DNA from: Alteromonas stellipolaris
GTDB lineage: Bacteria; Pseudomonadota; Gammaproteobacteria; Enterobacterales; Alteromonadaceae
NCBI RefSeq assembly: GCF_001562115.1
Contig: NZ_CP013926.1
Location: forward strand, 2,294,001 to 2,358,000
DNA length: 64,000 bases
Reading direction: 5' to 3'
Below, one piece after another: positions 38,845-47,337 of this stretch. The first letter of the stretch is position 1; every line of letters starts with the position of its first letter. The notes beneath the pieces are model-generated. The model worked only from the letters and a program-made list of their open reading frames with translations. It had not been told where the DNA came from and did not search any database. The position numbers and the translations under genes are program-made.

Positions 38845-39684
38845 TTATCCAAGCAAAGATAGCGCAGTTTGAGGGCGCTGGTTTGCTTGACTTAGTACAG
38901 AAATAGATGCCTGCTGAATAATCTGATTACGTGTTAGATCTGCCGTTTCAGATGCAAAATCTGTATCACGAATCTGAGAACGTGCAGATGACAAGTTCTC
39001 ACTGATATTGCTCAAGTTACGAATAGTTGATTGGAAACGGTTTTGAAGCGCACCCAGGTCAGCTCGAACTCCCCCAATACCTGATATTGCAGCGTCTACA
39101 TCAGATAGAAGCGCAGACGCGCCATCTGCTGTGGCAACACTGTTGGTAGTAATACCCAACCCAGTTGCACTAAAGCCGCTGATAGAACCAAGATTAGTTG
39201 AAGATAAGTTCACAGAAATGGTTTGGCCAGCATTTGCACCTACTAAGAATTTAGCAGAGAAGTTACCGTCCAAAAGTTTCACGCTTCCGAATTGAGTATC
39301 GGTCGCAATGCGCGAAATTTCAGTTCTAAGCGCAGACACTTCTTTTTGAAGTGCTAAGCGGTCAGCTGAAGAGTTAATACCGTTTTGTGATTGAACTGCT
39401 AATTGGCGAATACGTTGTAAGCTAGATGTTACTTCGCTAAGCGCTCCTTCAGCAGTTTGTGATAATGAGATAGCATCGTTCGCATTACGAACAGCTTGGT
39501 TTAATCCTTCAACTTGAGACGTTAGACGGTCAGAAATTTGAAGACCAGCAGCATCATCAGCCGCACTGTTGATACGAAACCCAGATGACAATCTCTCAAA
39601 TGACGTGTTCAATTTATCACTTACGTCAAAAAGCTGACGTTGAGCGTTTATTGACGACACATTAGTATTTACAAATAAAGACAT
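38845..39684 (-). CDS. Flagellin (third of the array)
   Basis: This 279-residue flagellin has the standard D0/D1 ends. The N-terminus is SLFVNTNVSSINAQRQLF, with FERLSSGFRINSAADDAAGLQ after it, and the C-terminus is QASISVLSQANQRPQTALSLLG, in part. There is almost no D2/D3 domain, as in other marine polar flagellins. It differs most from the other two array copies (SINAQ; TDTQFGSVKLL). Its sigma28 promoter is at 39812-39839 and the ribosome site is AGGAGG. Confidence 0.95.
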   Translation of the reverse strand: MSLFVNTNVSSINAQRQLFDVSDKLNTSFERLSSGFRINSAADDAAGLQISDRLTSQVEGLNQAVRNANDAISLSQTAEGALSEVTSSLQRIRQLAVQSQNGINSSADRLALQKEVSALRTEISRIATDTQFGSVKLLDGNFSAKFLVGANAGQTISVNLSSTNLGSISGFSATGLGITTNSVATADGASALLSDVDAAISGIGGVRADLGALQNRFQSTIRNLSNISENLSSARSQIRDTDFASETADLTRNQIIQQASISVLSQANQRPQTALSLLG

Positions 39685-39811
39685 TAGATTACCTCCTAGG
39701 GATTCAATGATGCCTGTGCTACCATTAAATCCTTCCAGTTCAAATTAGCTGGGTCACTACTCCCGACTAACTTCCTCTTGCAAAGTAAATTACATTACCC
39801 CTCAACAATAG

Positions 39812-39839
39812 GTATCGGCCAAGTCTTTAGCTTCTTTAG
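39812..39839 (-). promoter_or_regulatory. Sigma28 (FliA) promoter for the third flagellin
   Basis: The minus strand reads CTAAAG, then 14 bases, then GCCGATAC, seven of eight matching the FliA -10 consensus GCCGATAA, with ideal spacing. The transcript would have a leader of about 120 bases. Confidence 0.82.
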
Positions 39840-40079
39840 TTTTTTTTGTCTTTTTTTAAAAATAAATCAAAATAATATTTAAGCTACTGATTTTTAATGG
39901 CTTTATATCTATCTGATTTTGTGCTTTTTTATCTTTAAGGCCACTAAAGCGACACAAATGCTAGTCTATTTACGATAAATCGATTCACATTCCGGCTGGC
40001 AACATTTACTTTTAAGGGTATTACGGCATCATTAGGTTTAACAATGATTCGTAGATTTGACACATTAAGTGAATACACT

Positions 40080-40095
40080 TGGCATGGAAGGTGCA
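40080..40095 (+). promoter_or_regulatory. Orphan sigma54-like site facing the flagellin 3' region
   Basis: TGGCATGGAAGGTGCA on the plus strand has the GG to GC spacing of ten and close matches in both half-sites. No plus-strand gene follows. The next plus-strand sequence is antisense to the 3' end of the flagellin at 40407. A 9-base inverted repeat (AATCATTAA/TTAATGATT) lies just downstream at 40108-40136. The site could be fortuitous. Confidence 0.35.
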
Positions 40096-40164
40096 TTTAT
40101 ATTTGTGAATCATTAATTTTGCTCAAGTTAATGATTTCAGTTTGGCAGGGTGTTTCGGCTTAGA

Positions 40165-40197
40165 ATAAAAAAAAGGCCGAGACATTAAATCTCGGCC
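40165..40197 (-). terminator. Terminator of the second flagellin
   Basis: GGCCGAGA and TCTCGGCC pair around a 7-base loop. On the minus strand they are followed by eight T residues. It lies about 210 bases after the stop, so the second flagellin mRNA has a long 3' end. The 722-base gap between the second and third flagellins holds this terminator, the hairpin at 40327-40346, the sigma28 promoter of the third flagellin and the plus-strand sigma54-like site. Confidence 0.85.
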
Positions 40198-40326
40198 AAT
40201 CTGCTCACGTTAGGAGATTGAGCAAATACTGTTTCAGTCGGCTGGCAGGGTTTTAGTAGGATAAACTGGCCTCTCAACCAACACTTCTACACTCTCAGTC
40301 CTGTTAGTCGGCGCTTTCTCAAAGGG

Positions 40327-40346
40327 GGCGGCCTTAATTGGCCGCC
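40327..40346 (-). other. GC-rich hairpin in the flagellin 3' region
   Basis: GGCGGCC and GGCCGCC pair around TTAATT, 60 bases after the flagellin stop. No T-run follows on the minus strand, so it is probably an mRNA-stabilising 3' structure rather than a terminator. Confidence 0.5.
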
Positions 40347-40406
40347 ATTCCTTCATTAGGGGATGGCCTCTCAACTCCTTCCCAATTAAAACGCCTTATT
40401 TACTTC

Positions 40407-41258
40407 TTACCCTAGTAGTGACAATGCCGCTTGTGGACGTTGGTTTGCCTGGGCAAGAATAGTTGTACTTGCTTGTTGAAGAATCTGGTTACGGCTCAAC
40501 TCTGCCGTTTCGGTGGCAAAATCTGTATCTTTAATTCGTGATCTTGCCGCAGATACATTCTCAGAAATATTACTTAAGTTTCTGATGGTAGATTGGAAGC
40601 GGTTTTGAAGCGCACCCAAGTCTGCACGCAGGCCACCTATTGCAGATATCGCGTTATCTACAGAACCAAGTAGTGCAGATGCATTCGTTTCTGTTAATAC
40701 ATCATTATTCCCACCTGTAATTCCTAAACCTGTCGCACTAAAGCCATCAATGCCTGCGCGGCCCAATGCTTGTGTAGACAAGTTAACAGAAATCGTTTGC
40801 CCAGCGTTGGCGCCTACTAAGAAGCGAGCTGAAAACGCGCCAGTTAGTACATCTACGCCAGCGAACTGGGTAGTGGTAGCAATACGTGAAATTTCAGTAC
40901 GAAGTGCCGACACTTCTTTTTGAAGCGCTAGTCTATCCGCAGAAGAGTTAATACCATTTTGCGATTGGATAGCAAGAGTACGAATTCGCTGCAAGGCTGT
41001 CGTGGTTTCTTGCATTGCACCTTCAGCAGTTTGCGACAACGAAATCGCATCATTTGCATTACGTACCGCTTGATTTAGACCTTGAACTTGTGAGGTCATA
41101 CGGTCGGTAATTTGTAGACCTGCAGCATCATCAGCGGCACTGTTAATTCTAAAGCCAGATGATAAACGTTCAAATGCAGTATCTAAGTTATTGCCTGTTG
41201 AAAACAACTGGCGCTGCGCATTAAGCGATGACACATTAGTATTTACGAATAGACTCAT
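40407..41258 (-). CDS. Flagellin (second of the array)
   Basis: The 283-residue flagellin has N-terminus SLFVNTNVSSLNAQRQLF and C-terminus TILAQANQRPQAALSLLG, in part. It is close to the first array flagellin at 41919, with the same length and a shared ISGGNNDVL-like region. It lacks D2/D3. It is preceded by an unusually long upstream region with two sigma28-like sites and has AGGAG before its ATG. Flagellins of this type are targets for Maf transfer of nonulosonic acids in the surface-exposed loop of D1. Confidence 0.96.
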   Translation of the reverse strand: MSLFVNTNVSSLNAQRQLFSTGNNLDTAFERLSSGFRINSAADDAAGLQITDRMTSQVQGLNQAVRNANDAISLSQTAEGAMQETTTALQRIRTLAIQSQNGINSSADRLALQKEVSALRTEISRIATTTQFAGVDVLTGAFSARFLVGANAGQTISVNLSTQALGRAGIDGFSATGLGITGGNNDVLTETNASALLGSVDNAISAIGGLRADLGALQNRFQSTIRNLSNISENVSAARSRIKDTDFATETAELSRNQILQQASTTILAQANQRPQAALSLLG

Positions 41259-41525
41259 GAGAGGTCTCCTAACAGTTTAAGTTTTGCGCTATTGATTTTA
41301 TTATTTGCGCGAGTTAATTAAATATTTTGGCATAGCTTGTGCTTCACATAATTGTCAGGATTTTATTCTGACGCTTTAACGGGTCACTCCCGGTGAAGCT
41401 TGTTACACAGAGAAGGAAACTTCTCTTTTGCTGACTGTCGGGTTTGTTGTTCCAGACCTCAAACCTCTCACTACCTCCTGGCTTCATTCTCGCCAGTCAG
41501 CAGCCCAATCAGCAAACTTAACTCT

Positions 41526-41554
41526 TTATCGACTTACCTCACCATTTCCTTTAG
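41526..41554 (-). promoter_or_regulatory. Sigma28 promoter (proximal) for the second flagellin
   Basis: The minus strand reads CTAAAG, 15 bases, GTCGATAA. The -10 differs from GCCGATAA at one base and the spacer is one longer than ideal. The predicted leader is about 260 bases. Confidence 0.62.
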
Positions 41555-41719
41555 AACTTTATGAAAATGATTTTTCAGGTTTCAAGCTATTGATCTCCTG
41601 ACAATATCTAAAACCAAGCAGCCAACTAACACTCGTCAAAACCTATTAAACTTATTGCTTTTATTATTCGTTTTAGGCTTTAAAGAGAGGAAGTAATGTT
41701 TACCTTCCCTTTGTTATAG

Positions 41720-41748
41720 TTATCGTACCGGACTGCCGTTTACTTTAG
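41720..41748 (-). promoter_or_regulatory. Second, distal sigma28-like site upstream of the second flagellin
   Basis: CTAAAG, 15 bases, TACGATAA on the minus strand. It lies past the terminator of the first flagellin, within the 660-base gap before the second. It may be a second start site or the relic of a lost flagellin promoter. Two -10 bases deviate from consensus. Confidence 0.35.
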
Positions 41749-41803
41749 GTTTTTTTGATCTTTTTAAAAAAATCTTTTATTTCAATAAATTAATTCGCAG
41801 AAA

Positions 41804-41836
41804 TAAAAAAAGGCCGATTAAAAAATCGGCCTTTTT
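41804..41836. terminator. Bidirectional-looking terminator after the first flagellin
   Basis: GGCCGATT and AATCGGCC with a 4-base loop are flanked by an A-run on one side and a T-run on the other. On the minus strand it ends the first flagellin transcript, about 85 bases after its stop. Confidence 0.88.
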
Positions 41837-41918
41837 AAATATAATTCACTGTAGAACAGCTGAGGTTAAAGGTTCACTACCTCCTGGCCCCATTCTCTCA
41901 CTGTTAACGACTAGCTTA

Positions 41919-42770
41919 TTAACCTAGAAGCTGAAGTGCTGCCTGTGGACGCTGATTCGCCTGAGACAACACGGTAGTGCTCGCCTGCTGTAGAATCTGG
42001 TTACGGGTCAAGTTAGCTGTTTCAGTAGCAAAATCGGTATCTTTGATTTGTGAACGTGCTGCTGAAACGTTTTCAGAAATATTACTAAGGTTACGAATCG
42101 TTGACTGGAAACGGTTTTGAAGCGCACCTAAGTCGGCACGAAGACCACCTACCGCTGAAATAGCCGTATCTACGCTAGCTAGCATACTTGATGCATTTTC
42201 ACTGGTAAGTACGTTATTTGTGCCGCCAGTAATCCCTAAACCTGTCGCACTGAAACCCTGAACACCAGCGTTTGCCAACGGGGTAGTAGAAAGGTTTACA
42301 GAAATCGTTTGGCCAGCATTTGCACCTACCAAGAACTTGGCAGAGAAGTCACCTGACAATATATTTACACCAGCAAACTGAGTTGTGGTTGAAATACGCG
42401 ATATTTCAGTTCTTAGTGCAGATACTTCTTTTTGAAGTGCTACACGGTCAGCAGAGCTGTTGATACCGTTTTGTGATTGAATTGCTAGTGTACGAATACG
42501 TTGAAGAGAAGTAGTCGTTTCAGACAACGCACCTTCAGCCGTTTGCGATAGTGAGATCGCATCGTTAGCGTTACGTACCGCTTGGTTAAGACCTTGAACT
42601 TGTGAAGTCATTCGGTCGGTGATTTGTAGACCTGCGGCGTCATCTGCAGCACTGTTTATACGGAAACCCGAAGACAGACGCTCAAAAGACGTACCCAAAG
42701 AATTGCTTACATCAAATAATTGACGCTGAGCATTCAATGAGGAAACATTGGTATTGACGAACATAGACAT
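41919..42770 (-). CDS. Flagellin (first of the array)
   Basis: This 283-residue flagellin starts SMFVNTNVSSLNAQRQLF, has FERLSSGFRINSAADDAAGLQ, and ends VLSQANQRPQAALQLLG. It is the first in direction of transcription, with a sigma28 site at 42887-42914 and a leader of about 110 bases bearing AGGAG. The three array flagellins are all monocistronic, so their relative levels can be set separately. It is one of the likely acceptors for the sugar made by this island. Confidence 0.96.
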   Translation of the reverse strand: MSMFVNTNVSSLNAQRQLFDVSNSLGTSFERLSSGFRINSAADDAAGLQITDRMTSQVQGLNQAVRNANDAISLSQTAEGALSETTTSLQRIRTLAIQSQNGINSSADRVALQKEVSALRTEISRISTTTQFAGVNILSGDFSAKFLVGANAGQTISVNLSTTPLANAGVQGFSATGLGITGGTNNVLTSENASSMLASVDTAISAVGGLRADLGALQNRFQSTIRNLSNISENVSAARSQIKDTDFATETANLTRNQILQQASTTVLSQANQRPQAALQLLG

Positions 42771-42886
42771 AAAGTCTCTCCTACACTCTCAGTCCAGCGT
42801 GAGCTGGCTGCCGGGGATCCGGCTATTACAATTTTAATAGTCACCAATACCTGAGGGGTAATGATGAACTGGCTCTCTCAGTGTTT

Positions 42887-42914
42887 GTATCGACATAACC
42901 GCAGTTCCCTTTAG
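42887..42914 (-). promoter_or_regulatory. Sigma28 promoter for the first flagellin
   Basis: The minus strand reads CTAAAG, 14 bases, GTCGATAC; -35 and spacing are ideal and the -10 matches at six of eight. The divergent beta-propeller gene begins 84 bases further on. Confidence 0.72.
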
Positions 42915-42997
42915 AATTATTTACAAAAATTGCCGTAGTGCGGTATAAAATTGCCGTTTACGATTACATAACAGTCGGTTTTTAAAAGAGTATTAGC

Positions 42998-43984
42998 GTG
43001 AATATAAATTTGAAGATTAACGCGGTTGAGCGAATTTCATCTGAAGGTGAACACTGCGCATTCACTGATTTAATCGAAAATCCCTTCGACAATAGTCGTA
43101 AGTCACTACTGACCTGCTATAGACGGGGCGTAAACCATATAAGCCCAGATGGTGTTGTGATTGTCTGTAAAGTGAATGTTAATTCAGGAGCAAAAACTTA
43201 CCAACGACTGACACTACCCTCTTGGGATTTACGCGATCCAAAATTTTGTTTTGATGGACGAAAGTTAATCATCAGTGCCTACGCTAAGCACAAAGACGTA
43301 AATACCGGTGTGATAACCACTAAAATGGTGAGTTACTTTTCTACCACCGGTGAGTCTTGGTCAACACCCCACTTTTTTGGACATTCAGGTTGGTGGCTTT
43401 GGCGCATAACTTGGAACAAGGGAAAGGCTTATGGGTTTGCCTATAATCGTAAAAATCAAAGGATCGATTTGTTTGAAGGCAATCCGCTCAAACAACTTTA
43501 CCTTCAAAAGAAGGGCGCTATGTCTTTTGAAAAGCACAAATTTGGCTATCCGAATGAAAGCCATATAGTGTTTGATGATGCTGATAAAGCGACGGCGATT
43601 GTACGCCGAGATGCCGATAGTTTCAGCGCCAAATTGGGTTTTTCCTTGCCCCCCTATACCAATTGGACATGGCACGATTTGGAACAATACGTGGGAGGAC
43701 CCGTAATGTTATCACTTTCCGAAAATACGTATGTGGTAGCAGGTAGAAATTGGGATGGTAAAAATCTGACTACGGCAATTTGGTTACTTTCATCAACTGA
43801 TTATTCGCTGAAACTTCTGATTACCTTGCCTAGTAAAGGAGACAATAGTTACCCAGGCTTAGTGTGGCAACACGATACTTTGTATGTCTCTTATTATTCA
43901 GATCATATCGATAATAAAACCCGTGTATACCTCGCCACATTATCGGGAATGAATGCTTTACTAGATGAAGTTGAACAAGGATAA
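42998..43984 (+). CDS. Sialidase-like beta-propeller protein of unknown substrate
   Basis: The 328-residue protein has repeated beta-propeller features: YFSTTGESWSTP resembles an Asp-box, and SWDLRDPKF, WRITWNKGKAYGFAY, YPNESHIVFDDAD, YPGLVWQHDTLYVSYYS are blade-like. Its nearest fold is the exo-alpha-sialidase type. The catalytic residues cannot be confirmed by eye. No signal peptide is seen, so it is predicted to be cytosolic or exported otherwise. It starts at GTG after a weak ribosome site, the only plus-strand gene among flagellar structural genes, and its end overlaps flgL by 24 bases tail to tail. Trimming of a flagellar glycan is a guess. Confidence 0.65.
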   Translation: MNINLKINAVERISSEGEHCAFTDLIENPFDNSRKSLLTCYRRGVNHISPDGVVIVCKVNVNSGAKTYQRLTLPSWDLRDPKFCFDGRKLIISAYAKHKDVNTGVITTKMVSYFSTTGESWSTPHFFGHSGWWLWRITWNKGKAYGFAYNRKNQRIDLFEGNPLKQLYLQKKGAMSFEKHKFGYPNESHIVFDDADKATAIVRRDADSFSAKLGFSLPPYTNWTWHDLEQYVGGPVMLSLSENTYVVAGRNWDGKNLTTAIWLLSSTDYSLKLLITLPSKGDNSYPGLVWQHDTLYVSYYSDHIDNKTRVYLATLSGMNALLDEVEQG

Positions 43985-45184
43985 ATTAGATACTTGCGGG
44001 AAAGTCGCTAACGCTGCATTGAGTGCGGTTTCTTGTTTGGCAAATTCCGTAGAAGCCTCTGCATAATCAACATCTTGGATTGACGAACGGGATGCCTTTG
44101 CCGCAATTTCCATATCAAGGTTACTTTCGTAAGTAGATTCAGCGATGTTTAAGCGACTACCTATAGAGGCGCGTTCAAGAGATATTTTTTCTAACCCATT
44201 ATCTAACCCGACCAATGAATCGGCAATAGCCTCTTGCAGCGCACTATCATCAATGGTGCTGTCCATAAGTATGGTTTGAATTTCATGAAGTGATTGGGCC
44301 ATACTCTTTTTCTCCGGCGCATCCAAAGAAAAATTAATGGTATCGCCAACGGCAGCACTCGCTTCAAACTGCATGCCTTTGATAGTAAATGGACTCCCCG
44401 AAGTATAGCCAACCGTTCCCACAACAGCACCTGTGCCAGTATTGGTTAACTGTGCTTCTCCCGATGCCAAAAACTCTACTTGATAGTCATTATTAGCACT
44501 GGTCACTGGGTCATAATTCTTGTTGAAAAAGGTATCAAATGTACCTTGTTCTTTCACTATTGTGTTTTGTAAATCCGCAGCTGTAGTGCCAGTGACTGAG
44601 AAATCAAAACGGGATAATACGTTCTCAAAAACTTCATAACCGTTGCTGGTAGATTGTATTTTTGAGCTAGACGATAGCTGAATAAAACTTACGCCTGCAT
44701 CACCCGAAAACGTGATTGCATTTCCTGATGATGCGGGATTATAGGTAAATGCTTGGTTTGCAGATTGATAGCCTGCATACATATAATTTCCATCGGCGTC
44801 TTGGGTATTCATTAAGTCGAAGATCTCCAACTTAATTTGTTCTAACTCAGCGCCAATGGCGCGTTTATCAGGATCGTCCAGAATACCCGAGCCTGCTTGA
44901 ACAACAAGCGTTCTAGCACGGTTAATTGAATTGGTAATATTTGTTAGCACTGCTTCTTGCTGTTCTAGAGAGCCAGTTACCAAATCATTATTTCGTTGAA
45001 ATTGCGTCAGCCCATCAAGCTCTTCGGTCAAGCGCAACACTTTTGCAGCACCCACAGGGTCGTCTGCCGGTGTTAAGATTCGCTTACCTGTTGCCAACTG
45101 CTCTTGTGTTTTAGCCAAACCTTCTTGGTTTTCCATAATGGAGCGAATGCTTTGGTCGTAAATTTGACTCGTTGATATACGCAT
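43961..45184 (-). CDS. flgL: Flagellar hook-filament junction protein FlgL
   Basis: FlgL is the second junction protein between hook and filament. The 407-residue protein opens MRISTSQIYDQSIRSIM and shows QLATGKRILTPADDPVGA, the flagellin-like helical part. The C-terminus YAEASTEFAKQETALNAAL is also family-typical. It starts with GAGG upstream and follows flgK by 6 bases. Its stop overlaps the convergent beta-propeller gene. Confidence 0.95.
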   Translation of the reverse strand: MRISTSQIYDQSIRSIMENQEGLAKTQEQLATGKRILTPADDPVGAAKVLRLTEELDGLTQFQRNNDLVTGSLEQQEAVLTNITNSINRARTLVVQAGSGILDDPDKRAIGAELEQIKLEIFDLMNTQDADGNYMYAGYQSANQAFTYNPASSGNAITFSGDAGVSFIQLSSSSKIQSTSNGYEVFENVLSRFDFSVTGTTAADLQNTIVKEQGTFDTFFNKNYDPVTSANNDYQVEFLASGEAQLTNTGTGAVVGTVGYTSGSPFTIKGMQFEASAAVGDTINFSLDAPEKKSMAQSLHEIQTILMDSTIDDSALQEAIADSLVGLDNGLEKISLERASIGSRLNIAESTYESNLDMEIAAKASRSSIQDVDYAEASTEFAKQETALNAALATFPQVSNLSLFNFI

Positions 45185-45190
45185 AATCTG

Positions 45191-47320
45191 TTACCTCGCT
45201 GCACTTAGAATAGTATCGAACAACTCTTGCGCTGTGCTTAAAATTCGTGCTGCGGCAGAATAAGACTGCTGAAACTTAACTAGGTTTGCCGCCTCTTCAT
45301 CTAGGCTTACTCCAGACACTGACTCAAACCAATTTTCTGATTGAGTTTTCATTGCTTCTGCTGAAGTCAAAGAAATGTCAGCCATGGCTGCGTCTTCACC
45401 AATCCGCCCTACCATAGATGCATAAGCATCTTGAAAAGTACGTTGCTGGTTGGTTGATTCACTGCTCACTTGCACTAGATTCTCGTTCTGCAAAGATGCG
45501 ATTTCAAGTGCATTACTGTTGTCGTTGAAACCATCAGTATTGTAACTAATCGTAAAACTATCACCTGCTTTAGGCACACCATCTAAACTGATGTCGTAAC
45601 CTGGGTAGTCATCTAGTGATGAAAATGCTGCGGGCCAAGCAGGGCCGCTGCCACTGCTTTCTGCCTGTGCTAGTAAGTTGCTTAAATTCGTTGCGCCGGT
45701 CACATTGGTAATGACATTAGGCGGCGTTTCTCCATCTAGCACTTGATAGCTATCTTCTGCGGTAAAGACTATTTGAGCTGGCGCGCCAAACGTGCCGCTG
45801 GGTGAGCTGGCTAAATCGTGTATGCCACCAGCGCCGTCAAATGCAGATTGTTCGGTACCACCGCCGACTTCAGTGTTGGTAATTGTTACCCCACTTACAT
45901 TGGCGCTACCTAAATTCGTTGCATCCGCTTGGGCTCTTACGGGCGCCGCGAAAGCGAGGTCTTCAGGTCTGTTTGTGGCTAACTCAATGGTTGATGCAAT
46001 AGTTTTAGTAGGCTGCATCAAAAATTCATCCCCAACCGCATAGGTTGAAGCACCACCAAACTCTACTTCAATACCACCAGGTAATTCGTTAAAGCCACTA
46101 GTAACAGTGTAGTTTGAATAGATAATATCATTCCCAGAACCGTCTTTTTGAGGTGTTCCGTCAGGATTTAAAAAAGTAATTTCTATTTCGCTAGGAACCC
46201 CTCCCGCTACAGCGGTTACCTCAATTTGATAATCCGCATCAGTGAGTTCAGCGCCTTTTCCCGCAATAAGCTGCCCGACAACCTGATAGTCTCCGCTGGT
46301 ATCTTGAGTTTCTAATCCCCTAAACGTAGGAATGTCGAAAATATTGCTACCCAGCTGACCGTCTAAATCCATCCCGAGCTTGTTTTGGGTATTAACAGCA
46401 TCGGCAAAAGTAACGGCAAGCTGGCCCACATCGCGCATAGCAGTGCCAAGCACTTCATTTCTGTAACGAAATAATCCGCCTAGGCTGCCACCTAAGTCAC
46501 TTTCGACAACACGAACCGTAGTATCGTTTTTCGTTTGAGAACCAAAATCAGTTTCTAACTTTAATTCTTTGCTGGTTGAATCCGCACTGGTACTTATTTC
46601 AAATAAATTAAACGCGCCATTATCTAGTATGAGTGATTCGCCAGTGGTCAAATTTACGGTAATCGCTCCGTTTTGACTCTGACTCTCTTTCACATTGATA
46701 GCCATAATAGAGGCGAGTTCTTCAACAGCGGCATCTCGTTTATTCATTAATGCGCTGGGTTCGTCGCTGGTGTTATTCCCTTTGGCAATGACAATATTTT
46801 TGTTTAGTTCGCCAATAGAGCTAATCAAGCTATTGGTTCTGTTAACCAACGACGTGACTTCAAGATTAAACTCTTCTTCCTTCTCAACCATGTAATCTGA
46901 CAGGGTTTTCATACGCTGATATAGCGATTCTGACTTCCCTAATACCTGTTCACGAGAGGCCAAATTTGTAGGGTCGTCGGAGGCAGTTTGGACTGCTGCA
47001 AAATAATCACTAATGCCTTTAGAAAGGGAGTTCGCTTCACTGGCCAGAAGGTTATCAATTGCTGACGTTTTTGAAGAAAAAGCCTCTAGTTCGCCCACCG
47101 AAGTTATATCGCGGCGAAGCTGGTTTTGCGCAAATACGTTAATAATTCGCTCTGTATTACCGATTTCAACACCGAATACATCACTGTTAACAAGCTCGGT
47201 TCGTTCGCGTACGTACCCTGGCGTATTTACATTGGCAATATTATTACTGGTCGTTTGTAAAAGCTTACTACTGGCGTTTACACCACTGGTGGCTAGGGAA
47301 AATAAATCAACTGCGCTCAT
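45191..47320 (-). CDS. flgK: Flagellar hook-associated protein FlgK
   Basis: FlgK joins the hook to FlgL and the filament. The 709 residues begin VDLFSLATSGVNASSKLLQTTSNNIAN, in part LQTTSNNIANVNTPGY, the rod/hook N-terminal motif, and end SLDEEAANLVKFQQSYSAAAR, in part EEAANLVKFQQSY. The central part is Thr/Asp/Gly-rich and forms the exposed domains, making it somewhat longer than Salmonella FlgK (553). It follows flgJ by 17 bases in flgB-flgL order. Confidence 0.96.
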   Translation of the reverse strand: MSAVDLFSLATSGVNASSKLLQTTSNNIANVNTPGYVRERTELVNSDVFGVEIGNTERIINVFAQNQLRRDITSVGELEAFSSKTSAIDNLLASEANSLSKGISDYFAAVQTASDDPTNLASREQVLGKSESLYQRMKTLSDYMVEKEEEFNLEVTSLVNRTNSLISSIGELNKNIVIAKGNNTSDEPSALMNKRDAAVEELASIMAINVKESQSQNGAITVNLTTGESLILDNGAFNLFEISTSADSTSKELKLETDFGSQTKNDTTVRVVESDLGGSLGGLFRYRNEVLGTAMRDVGQLAVTFADAVNTQNKLGMDLDGQLGSNIFDIPTFRGLETQDTSGDYQVVGQLIAGKGAELTDADYQIEVTAVAGGVPSEIEITFLNPDGTPQKDGSGNDIIYSNYTVTSGFNELPGGIEVEFGGASTYAVGDEFLMQPTKTIASTIELATNRPEDLAFAAPVRAQADATNLGSANVSGVTITNTEVGGGTEQSAFDGAGGIHDLASSPSGTFGAPAQIVFTAEDSYQVLDGETPPNVITNVTGATNLSNLLAQAESSGSGPAWPAAFSSLDDYPGYDISLDGVPKAGDSFTISYNTDGFNDNSNALEIASLQNENLVQVSSESTNQQRTFQDAYASMVGRIGEDAAMADISLTSAEAMKTQSENWFESVSGVSLDEEAANLVKFQQSYSAAARILSTAQELFDTILSAAR

Positions 47321-47337
47321 ATATTAAACCCCTCTTC

